Assembly: GCF_034718895.1 (NCBI RefSeq)
Contig: NZ_JAYERP010000001.1
Span: forward strand, 2,768,501 to 2,832,500
Direction of reading: 5' to 3'
DNA from: Paenibacillus phoenicis
GTDB lineage: Bacteria; Bacillota; Bacilli; Paenibacillales; Paenibacillaceae
Length of the DNA: 64,000 nucleotides
Part shown: positions 23,539 to 30,989 of the stretch, one piece after another
Layout: the number at the start of each line of letters is the position of its first letter
Numbering within the stretch: the first letter of the stretch is position 1
Made by a program: the position numbers and the translations under genes
The notes under the pieces: model-generated
The model's database searches: none
Seen by the model: only the letters and a program-made list of their open reading frames with translations
Told to the model about the DNA's origin: nothing

Positions 23539-23751
23539 TCATTCCTCCGTTTTATCTCCGCTCCCATTGCCGTCTGCGTAACTTTCCGCCAACATATACG
23601 CAACACACGCACCCACCGCGCCAATCACGCCCGTCACCTGCAGTACCGCGTTATCATCCGCGCCAGCCGCCGCCAGAATTGACGTAGCAAGCGCGGCCAA
23701 CAGCGCCCAGAACTTGCGCGAAGATAATTTCCGTTTCCAATCGATTTTCAT
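23539..23751 (-). CDS. Phage holin-like protein
   Basis: 70 residues: basic N-terminus (MKIDWKRKLSSRKFWALLAAL), two hydrophobic helices (ALLAALATSILAAAGA and VTGVIGAVGACVAYML) and a charged C-terminus (ESYADGNGSGDKTEE). This is the layout of small class II holins of Firmicute phages; the RKFW start is common in that group. It sits directly before a lysin-tail-like gene, the normal order being reversed only by strand. Confidence 0.75.
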   Translation of the reverse strand: MKIDWKRKLSSRKFWALLAALATSILAAAGADDNAVLQVTGVIGAVGACVAYMLAESYADGNGSGDKTEE

Positions 23752-23754
23752 CGT

Positions 23755-24063
23755 TTATTTCGCTCCCTTCGGACTATTAAAGATTCCTGCGCGGTCCAAG
23801 ATCGTCACCATCCGGTAAAAGTCGTAGCTGCCGTTCGCGGTCGTATCCAGCACGCCTGCCTTCTTCGCATTTTCGCACGCGGTCAGCGCCCATGCCGGAA
23901 CCGCCGCCATCTTCGCGCTATTTTCGAGCGCGGCCAGTCGGGAGTTGCGCGCGTTTTGACGAGTTCCCGACGATACTATACGTGACAACGACGGAGCATC
24001 GGAGGGCCTGACGTAAGCTGGGGACAAAGTTCCCGACGTCGGAACGTTCGAACGTTCGAACAT
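23755..24063 (-). CDS. Lysin C-terminal-like protein, probably truncated
   Basis: 102 residues from an ATG at 24063 (GCGGAG 6 nt upstream). The N-terminal 45 residues are Ser/Thr-rich and encoded by sequence that includes a 16-bp palindrome. The C-terminal part (VPAWALTACENAKKAGVLDTTANGSYDFYRMVTILDRAGIF) resembles the short repeat-like tail found after the catalytic domain of Firmicute phage amidases. No amidase or glycosidase domain remains, although the holin next to it is intact. Either the catalytic part was lost or this is a separate small cell-wall-binding protein. Confidence 0.5.
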   Translation of the reverse strand: MFERSNVPTSGTLSPAYVRPSDAPSLSRIVSSGTRQNARNSRLAALENSAKMAAVPAWALTACENAKKAGVLDTTANGSYDFYRMVTILDRAGIFNSPKGAK

Positions 24064-24463
24064 GCTAGACTCCGCGCGCTTACGGACAGTTTGGTGAGGT
24101 CGGTGCCCCGTGGCACCAACGTAACACGCGAGTTACATTTCCTTTACGAAATCGCGCGACGTCGAGCGGTTTGGGGACGATGTCGTCCCGATTTGATTCC
24201 GCGGTCAATGGGAACCCCGATGTTCCGATGTAGCGAGGTATGGACGTAACGACGTCGTTACAAACGTCTTATCGACAAGACATCCGCTCGGAACCGATGT
24301 CTCCACGTGGTTACACGCAGGACTCCGCGCACTCTACGGAAACTTCGCTATTTCTAAAACTTTTGCGATGTTTCGACGTCGAAACGTTTGGAAAACGACG
24401 TCGTCGTCCGATTTGATTACGATGTATCGACGTCGATACGCATCAGCAATTTGGAAAGACGTC
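24035..24463. repeat. Array of about nine 16-bp palindromes with GACGTC cores
   Basis: Perfect 16-mers: GTTCGAACGTTCGAAC (24046-24061), GTAACGACGTCGTTAC (24246-24261), GTTTCGACGTCGAAAC (24370-24385), GTATCGACGTCGATAC (24424-24439). Imperfect 16-mers: 24102-24117, 24121-24136, 24174-24189, 24211-24226, 24266-24281. The hexamer GACGTC occurs seven times in 429 bp. TCGTCC(C)GATTTGATT recurs at about 24184 and 24404. Confidence 0.8.
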
Positions 24464-24589
24464 GCACCATTCCCGCGCCTTTTACGTGAAATTAACGCTT
24501 ATATACGCCTACCCTACCGTTTGTATTCAGACGCGGCCATAGCGGCTAATTTCGCGGTAAATGAGCGTAAAGGGTGCGATATATGACGT
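24064..24589. other. 526-bp gene-free stretch before the integrase
   Basis: Apart from the palindrome array I find no gene. A 72-codon frame on the plus strand (24368-24586) has no ribosome binding site and an implausible composition. The location, between lysis genes and integrase, suits an origin, packaging or excision control region. Confidence 0.45.
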
Positions 24590-25624
24590 TTATTTCCGCT
24601 TCATTATAAAGCGATTCGTTGGCGAAAATTCATCATGACTCTTGCGCAGGTCGTCCGTATCCATTTGGACGTAGCGCCGCATCGTGCGCATGTCGGCCCA
24701 ACCGCCCATTTTCTGAATCGTAAACGGATCAGCACCGTTTAGGACCATCGCGCGGGCCCAAGTGTGACGGTAGACGTGCGCGGTCATCTTCTTGCCAGCC
24801 ACTCCCGCTTTTTCCCCGTAATATTTCAGCCGTTTATTGAAATGGTTCGGAGAGATCGGCTCCCCAAACGAGGACATAAAAAGGCGATCCGTCGAGAAGA
24901 ATTGACGGTTTTCTTCAATAAGCTGCAGGAGGAGCTTCGCGGTGTGTGCGGATATCGGGACCATGCGCGGCTTCCGGTTTTTGTTCATTTCACCGGGCAG
25001 TACGATAAACCGCGTCTGAAAATCGATGTCGCCGGCGCGAAGTTTGAGCAACTCCGAAATCCGGAGACCGCTATCTAAAAGCGTCACGATCCCCACGTAA
25101 TCGCGAAATCCCACGAAATCGCGGCGGTTCGGCTGCGCTAGGATCGCCTTAACTTCGTCGTCCGTCAGACAGTTCGTAAGATCCACGTCCTGGCGCAACA
25201 GCTTCACCTTCGCGAACGGGTTAACTTCGATCAAATCGTCCCGTTCTAACTGATTAAATATCGCCTTAAGCGTACGCAGCCGTATGTTGATCGTGGTATC
25301 CGAAAGTCCGACGCGCTGATCCTTCGTTGGGATATACTTATGCCCCTCGTACCGCGTCCGATCGTATTTCAAATACGATATGTGGTCGCGAACCATTTGC
25401 GTAGTAACCTCGTCCACGTATTCAACGTCAGGGTGCGCCTCCCGCAACCAATCGACGAAGTAGCCATAATGCTTCGCGTAATCTGTGAGTGTCCTTTCGC
25501 GCAAACCCTCCGCTTTCTTCGCGCTTATTACAAAGTCAATCGCCTGGTCCAGTTTAATCCGCGGATATTCGTGCAGCGTACGAGCCCCGTTAGGTACGCG
25601 CCGTTCCCGTTTCTTGAGCGACAT
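24590..25624 (-). CDS. int: Tyrosine recombinase (integrase) of the element
   Basis: 344 residues. An N-terminal SAM-like core-binding domain (LDQAIDFVISAKKAEGLRERTLTDYAKHYGYFVDWL) is followed by the catalytic domain: LLDSGLRISELLKLR with the first catalytic Arg (about 200), the beta-hairpin Lys in LPGEMNKNRKPRMVP, TAHVYRHTWARAMV with His-x-x-Arg (about 290-293), the Trp of GGWADMRTMRRYVQ and its nucleophilic Tyr. All catalytic residues are present, so it should be active. It lies 240 bp from the right attachment site, as normal for an element targeting a gene 3' end. Confidence 0.93.
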   Translation of the reverse strand: MSLKKRERRVPNGARTLHEYPRIKLDQAIDFVISAKKAEGLRERTLTDYAKHYGYFVDWLREAHPDVEYVDEVTTQMVRDHISYLKYDRTRYEGHKYIPTKDQRVGLSDTTINIRLRTLKAIFNQLERDDLIEVNPFAKVKLLRQDVDLTNCLTDDEVKAILAQPNRRDFVGFRDYVGIVTLLDSGLRISELLKLRAGDIDFQTRFIVLPGEMNKNRKPRMVPISAHTAKLLLQLIEENRQFFSTDRLFMSSFGEPISPNHFNKRLKYYGEKAGVAGKKMTAHVYRHTWARAMVLNGADPFTIQKMGGWADMRTMRRYVQMDTDDLRKSHDEFSPTNRFIMKRK

Positions 25625-25707
25625 AAAAAAACGACCTCCAATACGATATAATCGCGAGATTATACGTAATAGAGGCCGTGATCCACAACCCTGAAATGCG
25701 TTTTTTA

Positions 25708-25742
25708 GGGTTGTTAACGTACACTATTCGGGGTTGTTAACG
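25708..25742. repeat. Possible integrase arm-type sites, right end
   Basis: GGGTTGTTAACG occurs at 25708-25719 and 25731-25742 (23-bp spacing), between integrase and attachment site. The core TTGTTAA is shared with the left-end repeats (8791-8850). Confidence 0.45.
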
Positions 25743-25784
25743 CTCATTTTTCCGCTGTTATCCGCAATCCCAAACGTTCGTTCG

Positions 25785-25856
25785 CGCGTGGGTTTCCGTA
25801 TCGGCTTCCGTTCAGATCAACGGAATGTGAAACCGGAGAACCCGCGTGGTTACTGC
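25785..25856. other. Large imperfect hairpin next to the right attachment site
   Basis: GCGTGGGTTTCCG and CGGAGAACCCGCG pair, enclosing a second stem TTCCGTT/AACGGAA. It may act as a new terminator for the regenerated hesB-like gene or as recombination-protein binding DNA. Confidence 0.4.
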
Positions 25857-25861
25857 GTTTT

Positions 25862-25957
25862 TCAATCGCAAGGTTGCGGCGCGCCTTCCTCGTCCTTAAA
25901 GCGGAACGATTGACCGCATCCGCAGGTGGCGATGGCGTTCGGGTTGTGGATGGTGAA
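25862..25957. repeat. Right attachment site of the element (96-bp direct repeat)
   Basis: Identical to 8629-8724 over all 96 bp. It covers codons for FTIHNPN to the stop of the hesB-like gene, so the integrated element supplies this 3' end. Confidence 0.92.
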
Positions 25958-26218
25958 GCCGCCGCTCAAGCCGGATTCCTTGAAGTCGATCTCCAGGCCG
26001 TTCAGATAACGGATGCTGTCCTTATCTACGACGACCTTCAGCCCCTTGATGTCCATATAGACATCCTGTTCGCTCTCCTGATCATCAAGGCCCATCCCGT
26101 AGGAGAAGCCGCTGCAGCCGCCGGGATTCACTCCGACACGCAGGAACATATTGGGTGTTTCTTCTTGGGCTATCATATCTTTAATCCGCGCCAGGGCGCT
26201 GTCGCTGATATTAATCAT
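25862..26218 (-). CDS. HesB/IscA-family Fe-S cluster carrier, 3' end regenerated by the element
   Basis: 118 residues. A-type carrier family: MINISDSALARIKDMIAQEE, then LRVGVNPGGCSGFSYGMGLDDQ with the first conserved Cys, and [14 protein letters not shown] with the CGCG pair; these three cysteines hold [2Fe-2S]/[4Fe-4S] clusters for transfer to apoproteins. The C-terminal 31 codons come from the element's attachment site yet encode the same residues as the displaced host copy. The C-terminal tail ([11 protein letters not shown]) with an extra Cys is longer than in Bacillus YutM. Confidence 0.9.
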   Translation of the reverse strand: MINISDSALARIKDMIAQEETPNMFLRVGVNPGGCSGFSYGMGLDDQESEQDVYMDIKGLKVVVDKDSIRYLNGLEIDFKESGLSGGFTIHNPNAIATCGCGQSFRFKDEEGAPQPCD

Positions 26219-26413
26219 TATGCACTCACTCCTTTACGAAAAATTATACTCCTTCTCCTCCAATCGCTCAACAACTGTGATTTTTCTAGTTGCCAATCTT
26301 TAATCTTCGCCCTAGGCTTATTGCCCGCTTGGAATGTGAGGTTTATAATAGGTAGGTAATTCATACTGTTAGGATACGAGGCATTTCATGCAATTGGAAA
26401 CGGAGGGAACGTC

Positions 26414-27520
26414 ATGTTCACTGTAGTCACCCCAAACACCGACAAGAGAATGGCCGAAATTGTGGACAAAGTCCGCCAAGGCGAACGTCTCAACCTCGAA
26501 GACGGTGTCTATCTATATGAAAGCAATGATATATTGACGATCGGGCAATTAGCGAATGAAGTTAACCTGCGTAAGAACGGGAAAAAGGTATATTTTATCG
26601 AAAATATGAGCCTCTACTTCACGAACGTCTGCGAATCTCACTGTGCGTTTTGCAGCTTCCGCAAGGATCAAGGAGAAGAAGGGGCTTATACGCTTTCCGG
26701 GGAGGAAATGGTCGCTTACGTGAAGCAGCACATCACTCCGGGCGTCCGTGAGTTCCATATCGTAGGCGGGCACAACAACCACGTACCGTTCCAATATTAC
26801 GTGGACTCGCTCAAAGCGCTGAAAGAGAATTTCCCGCATGTGACCATCAAGGCGTATACGGCGGCGGAGATCGAATTCTTCACCCGGCTCAGCGGCCTGA
26901 GCACGAAGGAAGTGCTGATGCAACTGCAGGAAGCCGGCCTCGAATCCTTAACCGGCGGCGGCGCGGAAATCTTGTCCGACCAATATCGGGAAAAGATGAA
27001 GGTCGAGAAAGCCAACGTCGACCAATATCTGGACGTCCATCGGACGGCGCACCGGCTGGGAATGAAGACCCCAACCACGATGCTCTACGGCTCTATCGAA
27101 TCCTATGAGGATCGCATCCGCCATATGATGCAAATCCGCGATCTGCAGGACGAAACCGGCGGGTTCCAGGTGTTTATCCCGTTGTCCATGCAGCCGCGAA
27201 ACAAGAACGCCAGCATCATGCGCCGCAATTCGGCCTTCGAGGACCTCAAGACGATCGCGATCAGCCGCTTGATGCTGGATAACATTCAGCACATCAAAGC
27301 TTACTTTATCAATATCGGCGTCCAGCTGACGCAGGTGGCCTTAACCTTTGGGGCCTCGGACGTACACGGCACGATCCTGAAGGAGCAAATCAGCCATGCG
27401 GCAGGCGCGCAAACCCCGGAAGGATTGACGTTAAAAGAGCTGATCTGGCTCGTCAAAGGGGCCGGGCGCATTCCGGTTGAACGGGATACGTTCTACAACG
27501 AGCTTCGGGTCTACGAATAA
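26414..27520 (+). CDS. mqnE: Aminofutalosine synthase (radical SAM)
   Basis: A 368-residue radical SAM enzyme of the futalosine route to menaquinone; it adds the adenosyl radical to the enolpyruvyl group of 3-[(1-carboxyvinyl)oxy]benzoate. The cluster motif is CESHCAFCSFRKDQGEEGAY (CxxxCxxC). Typical family blocks follow: FHIVGGHNNHVPFQYYVDSL, GLESLTGGGAEILSD, KTPTTMLYGSIESYEDRI and LTFGASDVHGT. GGAGG precedes the ATG. A UbiD-type decarboxylase of the same pathway lies at 33109. Confidence 0.92.
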   Translation: MFTVVTPNTDKRMAEIVDKVRQGERLNLEDGVYLYESNDILTIGQLANEVNLRKNGKKVYFIENMSLYFTNVCESHCAFCSFRKDQGEEGAYTLSGEEMVAYVKQHITPGVREFHIVGGHNNHVPFQYYVDSLKALKENFPHVTIKAYTAAEIEFFTRLSGLSTKEVLMQLQEAGLESLTGGGAEILSDQYREKMKVEKANVDQYLDVHRTAHRLGMKTPTTMLYGSIESYEDRIRHMMQIRDLQDETGGFQVFIPLSMQPRNKNASIMRRNSAFEDLKTIAISRLMLDNIQHIKAYFINIGVQLTQVALTFGASDVHGTILKEQISHAAGAQTPEGLTLKELIWLVKGAGRIPVERDTFYNELRVYE

Positions 27521-27542
27521 TTTCGTCAGGGGGAACCTTTCG

Positions 27543-27776
27543 TTACGGATGGGTCTCCCTAATTTTTTGCAGGATTCGTTCGGCTAACTGGTCGGCATCT
27601 TCCCCCTCCACCTGCTCGCCGTCAACCAGCACGTACGGAAACAAATAACACGTGCCGCAAGCGGTGAGGCAGCCGTATTCATAGATATCGCAATCGACTT
27701 GCTCCTTCACTTTCCAAATCGCTTCGTCCGTACCTAAACTGGCATTATTCGTACAATATTCAAGGATCGGTTTCAT
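27543..27776 (-). CDS. yuzB: YuzB family (DUF1450) protein
   Basis: 77 residues from the ATG at 27776 with GGGGAGG upstream; the longer upstream frame has no similarity. MKPILEYCTNNASLGTDEAI is followed by CDIYEYGCLTACGTCYLFPYVLVDGEQVEGED. The conserved EYGCLxxCGxC motif and the length match Bacillus YuzB. The Cys pattern suggests a thioredoxin-like fold with metal or cluster binding. It is divergent from the NifU-type gene, as in Bacillus. Confidence 0.85.
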   Translation of the reverse strand: MKPILEYCTNNASLGTDEAIWKVKEQVDCDIYEYGCLTACGTCYLFPYVLVDGEQVEGEDADQLAERILQKIRETHP

Positions 27777-27854
27777 CTTCCGTCCTCCCCATGAAGAAGC
27801 ATTTAAATTTTTGACTTTTTGTAATATAATAAGGCAAGAAAGGAGTTGAAAACA

Positions 27855-28100
27855 ATGAGTGAAAACGTACAAGATAAATTGTATGATGAAGTATTGGAAG
27901 TATTGGACAAACTGCGGCCTTTCCTGCAACGTGACGGTGGCGACGTCGAACTCGTCGACGTAGAAGACGGCATCGTGAAACTGAAATTGATGGGTGCCTG
28001 CGGCAGCTGCCCAAGCTCCACGATCACCCTCAAAGCAGGGATCGAACGCGCTCTGTTTGAAGAAGTGGAAGGCGTAGAAGAGGTCGTACAAGTATTTTAA
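27855..28100 (+). CDS. NifU C-terminal-domain Fe-S scaffold (YutI type)
   Basis: 81 residues from the ATG at 27855, 9 nt after [64 protein letters not shown] is the whole Nfu domain with its CGSCP (CxxC) cluster site (shown here in overlapping parts of the family signature: [14 protein letters not shown] and [10 protein letters not shown]). Members assemble and transfer [4Fe-4S] clusters. It lies close to the HesB-type carrier and YuzB. Confidence 0.9.
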   Translation: MSENVQDKLYDEVLEVLDKLRPFLQRDGGDVELVDVEDGIVKLKLMGACGSCPSSTITLKAGIERALFEEVEGVEEVVQVF

Positions 28101-28139
28101 TTCGCAATCCATGAATGATCGCTCTTCAGCAGGAGGGTT

Positions 28140-28185
28140 TAAACAAACCCGGCTCCGGCAAGATGTCGGAAGGCCGGGTTTTTTT
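28140..28185. terminator. Bidirectional terminator
   Basis: AAACCCGGC and GCCGGGTTT with an intervening stem and a T7 run on the plus strand; lies between the Nfu gene and the SDR gene. Confidence 0.8.
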
Positions 28186-28205
28186 GTTGGGTCTGACAGA
28201 CCCGC

Positions 28206-28979
28206 TTAAGAAGGCTTGATCCACGGACGGATCGGGTCGAGTCCGCCGGAGATGTCCATGATATTGCCAGTGATGAAATCCGAGTCCGAATGGCACAAAA
28301 ACGCAATGACGCGGGCGATATCCTCCCCGCTTCCGGGACGCCCCAGCGGCGTCTCCCCATCGCGGAGCCCCCGAACTTCATGTATCGACATCTCTTTCTG
28401 ACTCCCGCGAATGTCGCCGGGGCAAACCATATTGACGGTGATGCCGTATGGGGCTTCCTCGACGGCCAGCGTCTTCGTAAAGGACACCAGCCCGGTTTTG
28501 GCTGCGGCATAGACCGCCCGATGCGGCCAGGCGCGCGATTCAGCGGCATGACCAAATCCAAAATGGATGATCCGCCCCCATCGTTTCTCCCGCATCCCCG
28601 GCAGCACAAGATGATCCAGCAGCAGACTGCCCACCAAATTCCCTTCGATCATGGCCAGCACTTCACTCTGGCTGTAGTCGGCAAACAGCTTGCGTTCGCG
28701 GATAAACGGTCCGGCGTTGTTGACCAGGATGTCAATCGTGCCGAGCTGCTCGTTCACTTGACGGGCCAGGTCCTCGATTTGCTCCCGGCGCGAAACGTCG
28801 GCTTGCACTGCGATGCAGCGGACGCCCAGGCGCTCGATGTCCGATTGGAGGGAGAGCGCTTCCGCTTTGCTATGTACGTAATTCAGCGCGATATGGCAGC
28901 CTTGTTCTGCCAGCGTCAGCGCTGTTTTCTTCCCGAGGCCTTTGGCGCTCCCGGTAATTAAGGCAACTTTGCCATGCAA
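28206..28979 (-). CDS. Short-chain dehydrogenase/reductase with altered active site
   Basis: 257 residues, Rossmann fold. Cofactor loop TGSAKGLGKK (TGxxxGxG) near the N-terminus, NNAG at about residue 85, VYAAAKTGL (YxxxK) at about 155, and PGDIRG after the active site as in FabG-like enzymes. The position 13 residues before the catalytic Tyr, normally Ser, is His (GFGHAAES). Cofactor and substrate cannot be predicted. If the Ser is really missing, activity may be altered; a nearby Ser (nine residues before Tyr) might substitute. Confidence 0.8.
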   Translation of the reverse strand: MHGKVALITGSAKGLGKKTALTLAEQGCHIALNYVHSKAEALSLQSDIERLGVRCIAVQADVSRREQIEDLARQVNEQLGTIDILVNNAGPFIRERKLFADYSQSEVLAMIEGNLVGSLLLDHLVLPGMREKRWGRIIHFGFGHAAESRAWPHRAVYAAAKTGLVSFTKTLAVEEAPYGITVNMVCPGDIRGSQKEMSIHEVRGLRDGETPLGRPGSGEDIARVIAFLCHSDSDFITGNIMDISGGLDPIRPWIKPS

Positions 28980-29378
28980 CGTTCCTTCTCCTCCTCTCAG
29001 GTGCTGTTCCTTTAAGTATAAAAGATTTAAAGGATTCCCACAAACCGCCGCGGCGTTCTATCCCGTTCTTTTGCGCTCCCCCCATGCTCCACGACGAAAC
29101 AGCGCTCTTTAAATGCAAAAGTGCAGTTGATTTTCACCAAAATGCCCTGACATTAAGCTTTCAAATGCAAAAGTACAGTTGATTTCCCGTCAGAAGCGTC
29201 TTTTGGGGCCAAATTGCCTCCAATCGAATGCACTTTTACATTTCACAAGCCATAAATCGGGCGATTTGCCGAAAATGAACTGCAGTTTTACAGTTGAGAT
29301 GCAATGGACGCTTCAAACTGGCAGGAAAACAAAAAAATCCCGCTGCACACGCAACGGGACATTTCTGCTTCTTGCTAC
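28980..29378. repeat. Intergenic region with short dispersed repeats
   Basis: 399 bp without a gene. AAATGCAAAAGTGCAGTTGA (about 29111) and AAATGCAAAAGTACAGTTGA (about 29163) are direct near-copies; ATGCACTTTTACATTT (about 29229) and CTGCAGTTTTACAGTTGA (about 29280) are related in inverse orientation. A terminator for metQ lies at 29331-29360. Confidence 0.55.
29331..29360 (-). terminator. Terminator of the metNIQ operon
   Basis: TCCCGTTGC and GCAGCGGGA on the minus strand with a GTGT loop, followed by TTTTTTTG. Confidence 0.8.
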
Positions 29379-30260
29379 TTAGAATACCGGTACCAAAGCA
29401 CCATCATAGGTGTCGTTGATGAACGTGCGGACTTCGTCGGAAGTCAGCGCCTTCGCCAGCTTCTGGATCGCTTCGGAATCTTTATTGTCCGGGCGAGCTA
29501 CCAGAAGGTTCGTGTATGGCGAATCTTTATCCTCGATGAACAAAGCATCCTTCGTCGGATTCAGCTTCGCTTCCAGCGCGAAGTTCGTATTGATCAGCGC
29601 CAGATCCACTTCAGGCAGCAGACGAGGCAGCATAGCTGCATCCGTTTCTTTGAATTTCAGGTTTTTCGGATTTTCTACGATGTCTTTAGCCGTTGCTGTG
29701 ATTCCAGCGTCATCCTTCAGTTTGATCAAGCCTTGCTTCTGCAGCAACAGCAACGCGCGGCCGCCGTTGGTTGGGTCGTTCGGGATCGCGATTGTAGCGC
29801 CGTCCGGAAGCTCGTCAGCGGATTTGTATTTGTTGGAGTAAGCGCCAAACGGTTCAACGTGAACCCCTACAACCGGAACGAGATCAAAGCCGTTTTGGGC
29901 ATTTTGTTCGTCCAGGTAAGGCTGATGTTGGAAGTAGTTCGCATCCAACTCTTTTTCATACAGCTGTACGTTGGGTTGCACATAATCGGTGAATTCTTTA
30001 ACTTCCAGCTCAACGCCTTCTTCCTTCAGCTTCGGTGCAATAAATTTCAAGATGTCAGCATGAGGCACGGTCGCACCTACAACCAGCTTCACTGGCTCGG
30101 CTGCGGTTTGGTTCCCCGTATCTGCGGCGTTCCCTTCAGCTGCCGACGTTTCGCCAGCCGTGTTACCTGCTGCCCCGTTATTGGCGGCGTTATTGCTGCC
30201 GCAAGCAGCCAGTACCAGTACCAATACGAGCGTTAACAAAGATAAAGTCCATTTTTTCAT
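29379..30260 (-). CDS. metQ: Methionine ABC transporter substrate-binding lipoprotein
   Basis: 293 residues. Lipoprotein signal with lipobox LVLAAC (Cys about 20), an Asn/Ala/Thr-rich linker (to about residue 55), then the NlpA/MetQ domain: VKLVVGATVPHADILKFIAPKLKEEG, NYFQHQPYLDEQNAQN, VGVHVEPFGAYSNKYKS and ALINTNFALEAKLNPTKDALFIED. It delivers methionine or its sulphoxides to MetNI. The genes lie in the order metN-metI-metQ behind a SAM riboswitch. Confidence 0.92.
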   Translation of the reverse strand: MKKWTLSLLTLVLVLVLAACGSNNAANNGAAGNTAGETSAAEGNAADTGNQTAAEPVKLVVGATVPHADILKFIAPKLKEEGVELEVKEFTDYVQPNVQLYEKELDANYFQHQPYLDEQNAQNGFDLVPVVGVHVEPFGAYSNKYKSADELPDGATIAIPNDPTNGGRALLLLQKQGLIKLKDDAGITATAKDIVENPKNLKFKETDAAMLPRLLPEVDLALINTNFALEAKLNPTKDALFIEDKDSPYTNLLVARPDNKDSEAIQKLAKALTSDEVRTFINDTYDGALVPVF

Positions 30261-30320
30261 TGCAGGTTCTCCCCCTTAAAGGTTTTTTGAATAAGGATGC
30301 TTCTATATATTTAAGTTTCC

Positions 30321-30989
30321 TTATTTCCGCGTAAAATAAATCACCAAGCGGTCACCCAGCATTTGCAGCACCTGCACCAGAATGACCATAAAAATCACCG
30401 AAACGATCATGATTCCCGTCTCGTACCGGTAATACCCGTAACGGATCGCCAGGTCGCCGAGACCACCGCCGCCGACCATGCCCGACATGGCGGTATAGGA
30501 CACCAGCGTGACTACGGTAATCGTCATGCCCGCGATCAGGCCGGGCAGCGATTCCGGCAGCAGCACCTTGCGAATGATCTGGAACGAGGAAGCGCCCATC
30601 GCTTGGGAAGCTTCGATCACTCCGCGATCCACCTCGCGCAGCGCCGTTTCCACCAACCGGGCGAAGAACGGGGCTGCCCCGATCACCAGCGGCGGAATCG
30701 TCCCCTCCACACCGGTGGATACGCCCATGATCGCCCGCGTAACCGGAATTAACGCAACGATCAAGATAATGAACGGAACCGAGCGAAGGATGTTAACAAT
30801 TAGCGAAATTATCCGGTAAACCCATCCTAATACCAAGGATTGAGAACGCGAGAAGGTGTACAGCAACACCCCGAGCGGAAGCCCGATCAAGAAAGTAAAC
30901 AAGGTTGCAAAACCCATCATCTTTAGGGTGTCCAGCGTGGCCACACCCATCTCTGCCCAATCGATGGTTCCGAGATCCAATCCACGCAT
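30321..30989 (-). CDS. metI: Methionine ABC transporter permease
   Basis: 222 residues with five predicted membrane helices; the permease EAA-type loop is LVETALREVDRGVIEASQAMGASSFQIIRKVLLPESLPGL (about residues 115-155). MGGGGLGDLAIRYGYYRYE at the C-terminal side is a MetI hallmark. Its start overlaps the metN stop by one base (TAATG), giving coupled translation. Confidence 0.92.
   Translation of the reverse strand: MRGLDLGTIDWAEMGVATLDTLKMMGFATLFTFLIGLPLGVLLYTFSRSQSLVLGWVYRIISLIVNILRSVPFIILIVALIPVTRAIMGVSTGVEGTIPPLVIGAAPFFARLVETALREVDRGVIEASQAMGASSFQIIRKVLLPESLPGLIAGMTITVVTLVSYTAMSGMVGGGGLGDLAIRYGYYRYETGIMIVSVIFMVILVQVLQMLGDRLVIYFTRK

Larger units (their letters stand above)
8629..25957. 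mobile_element. 17.2-kb integrated phage-satellite-like element
   Basis: Bounded by a perfect 96-bp direct repeat (8629-8724 and 25862-25957), giving an integrated unit of 17,233 bp. It contains a tyrosine recombinase next to the right end, an XRE repressor, a Cro-like regulator, a RepL-like winged-helix protein, a TerS-like HTH protein, many short unrecognised genes on the minus strand, proteasome-fold/fibre genes, a holin and AT-rich cargo. I see no portal, capsid, protease or large terminase. It fits a phage-inducible-island type satellite or a reduced prophage better than a complete phage; no relaxase or conjugation genes are seen. Confidence 0.85.

Noticed and set aside
24035-24463. CRISPR array
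   Set aside because: Palindromes differ from one another, spacing is irregular and no cas genes are present.
24368-24586. 72-codon plus-strand frame in the palindrome region
   Set aside because: No ribosome binding site, Arg-rich low-complexity composition, and it is interrupted in meaning by the palindromes; not called.
8629-25957. Integrative conjugative element
   Set aside because: No relaxase, coupling protein or type IV secretion genes are visible.
29379-30236. Long plus-strand frames opposite metQ, and similar ones opposite metN, the GH32 genes and the PBP2 genes
   Set aside because: They are antisense shadows with no ribosome binding sites or recognisable protein features.
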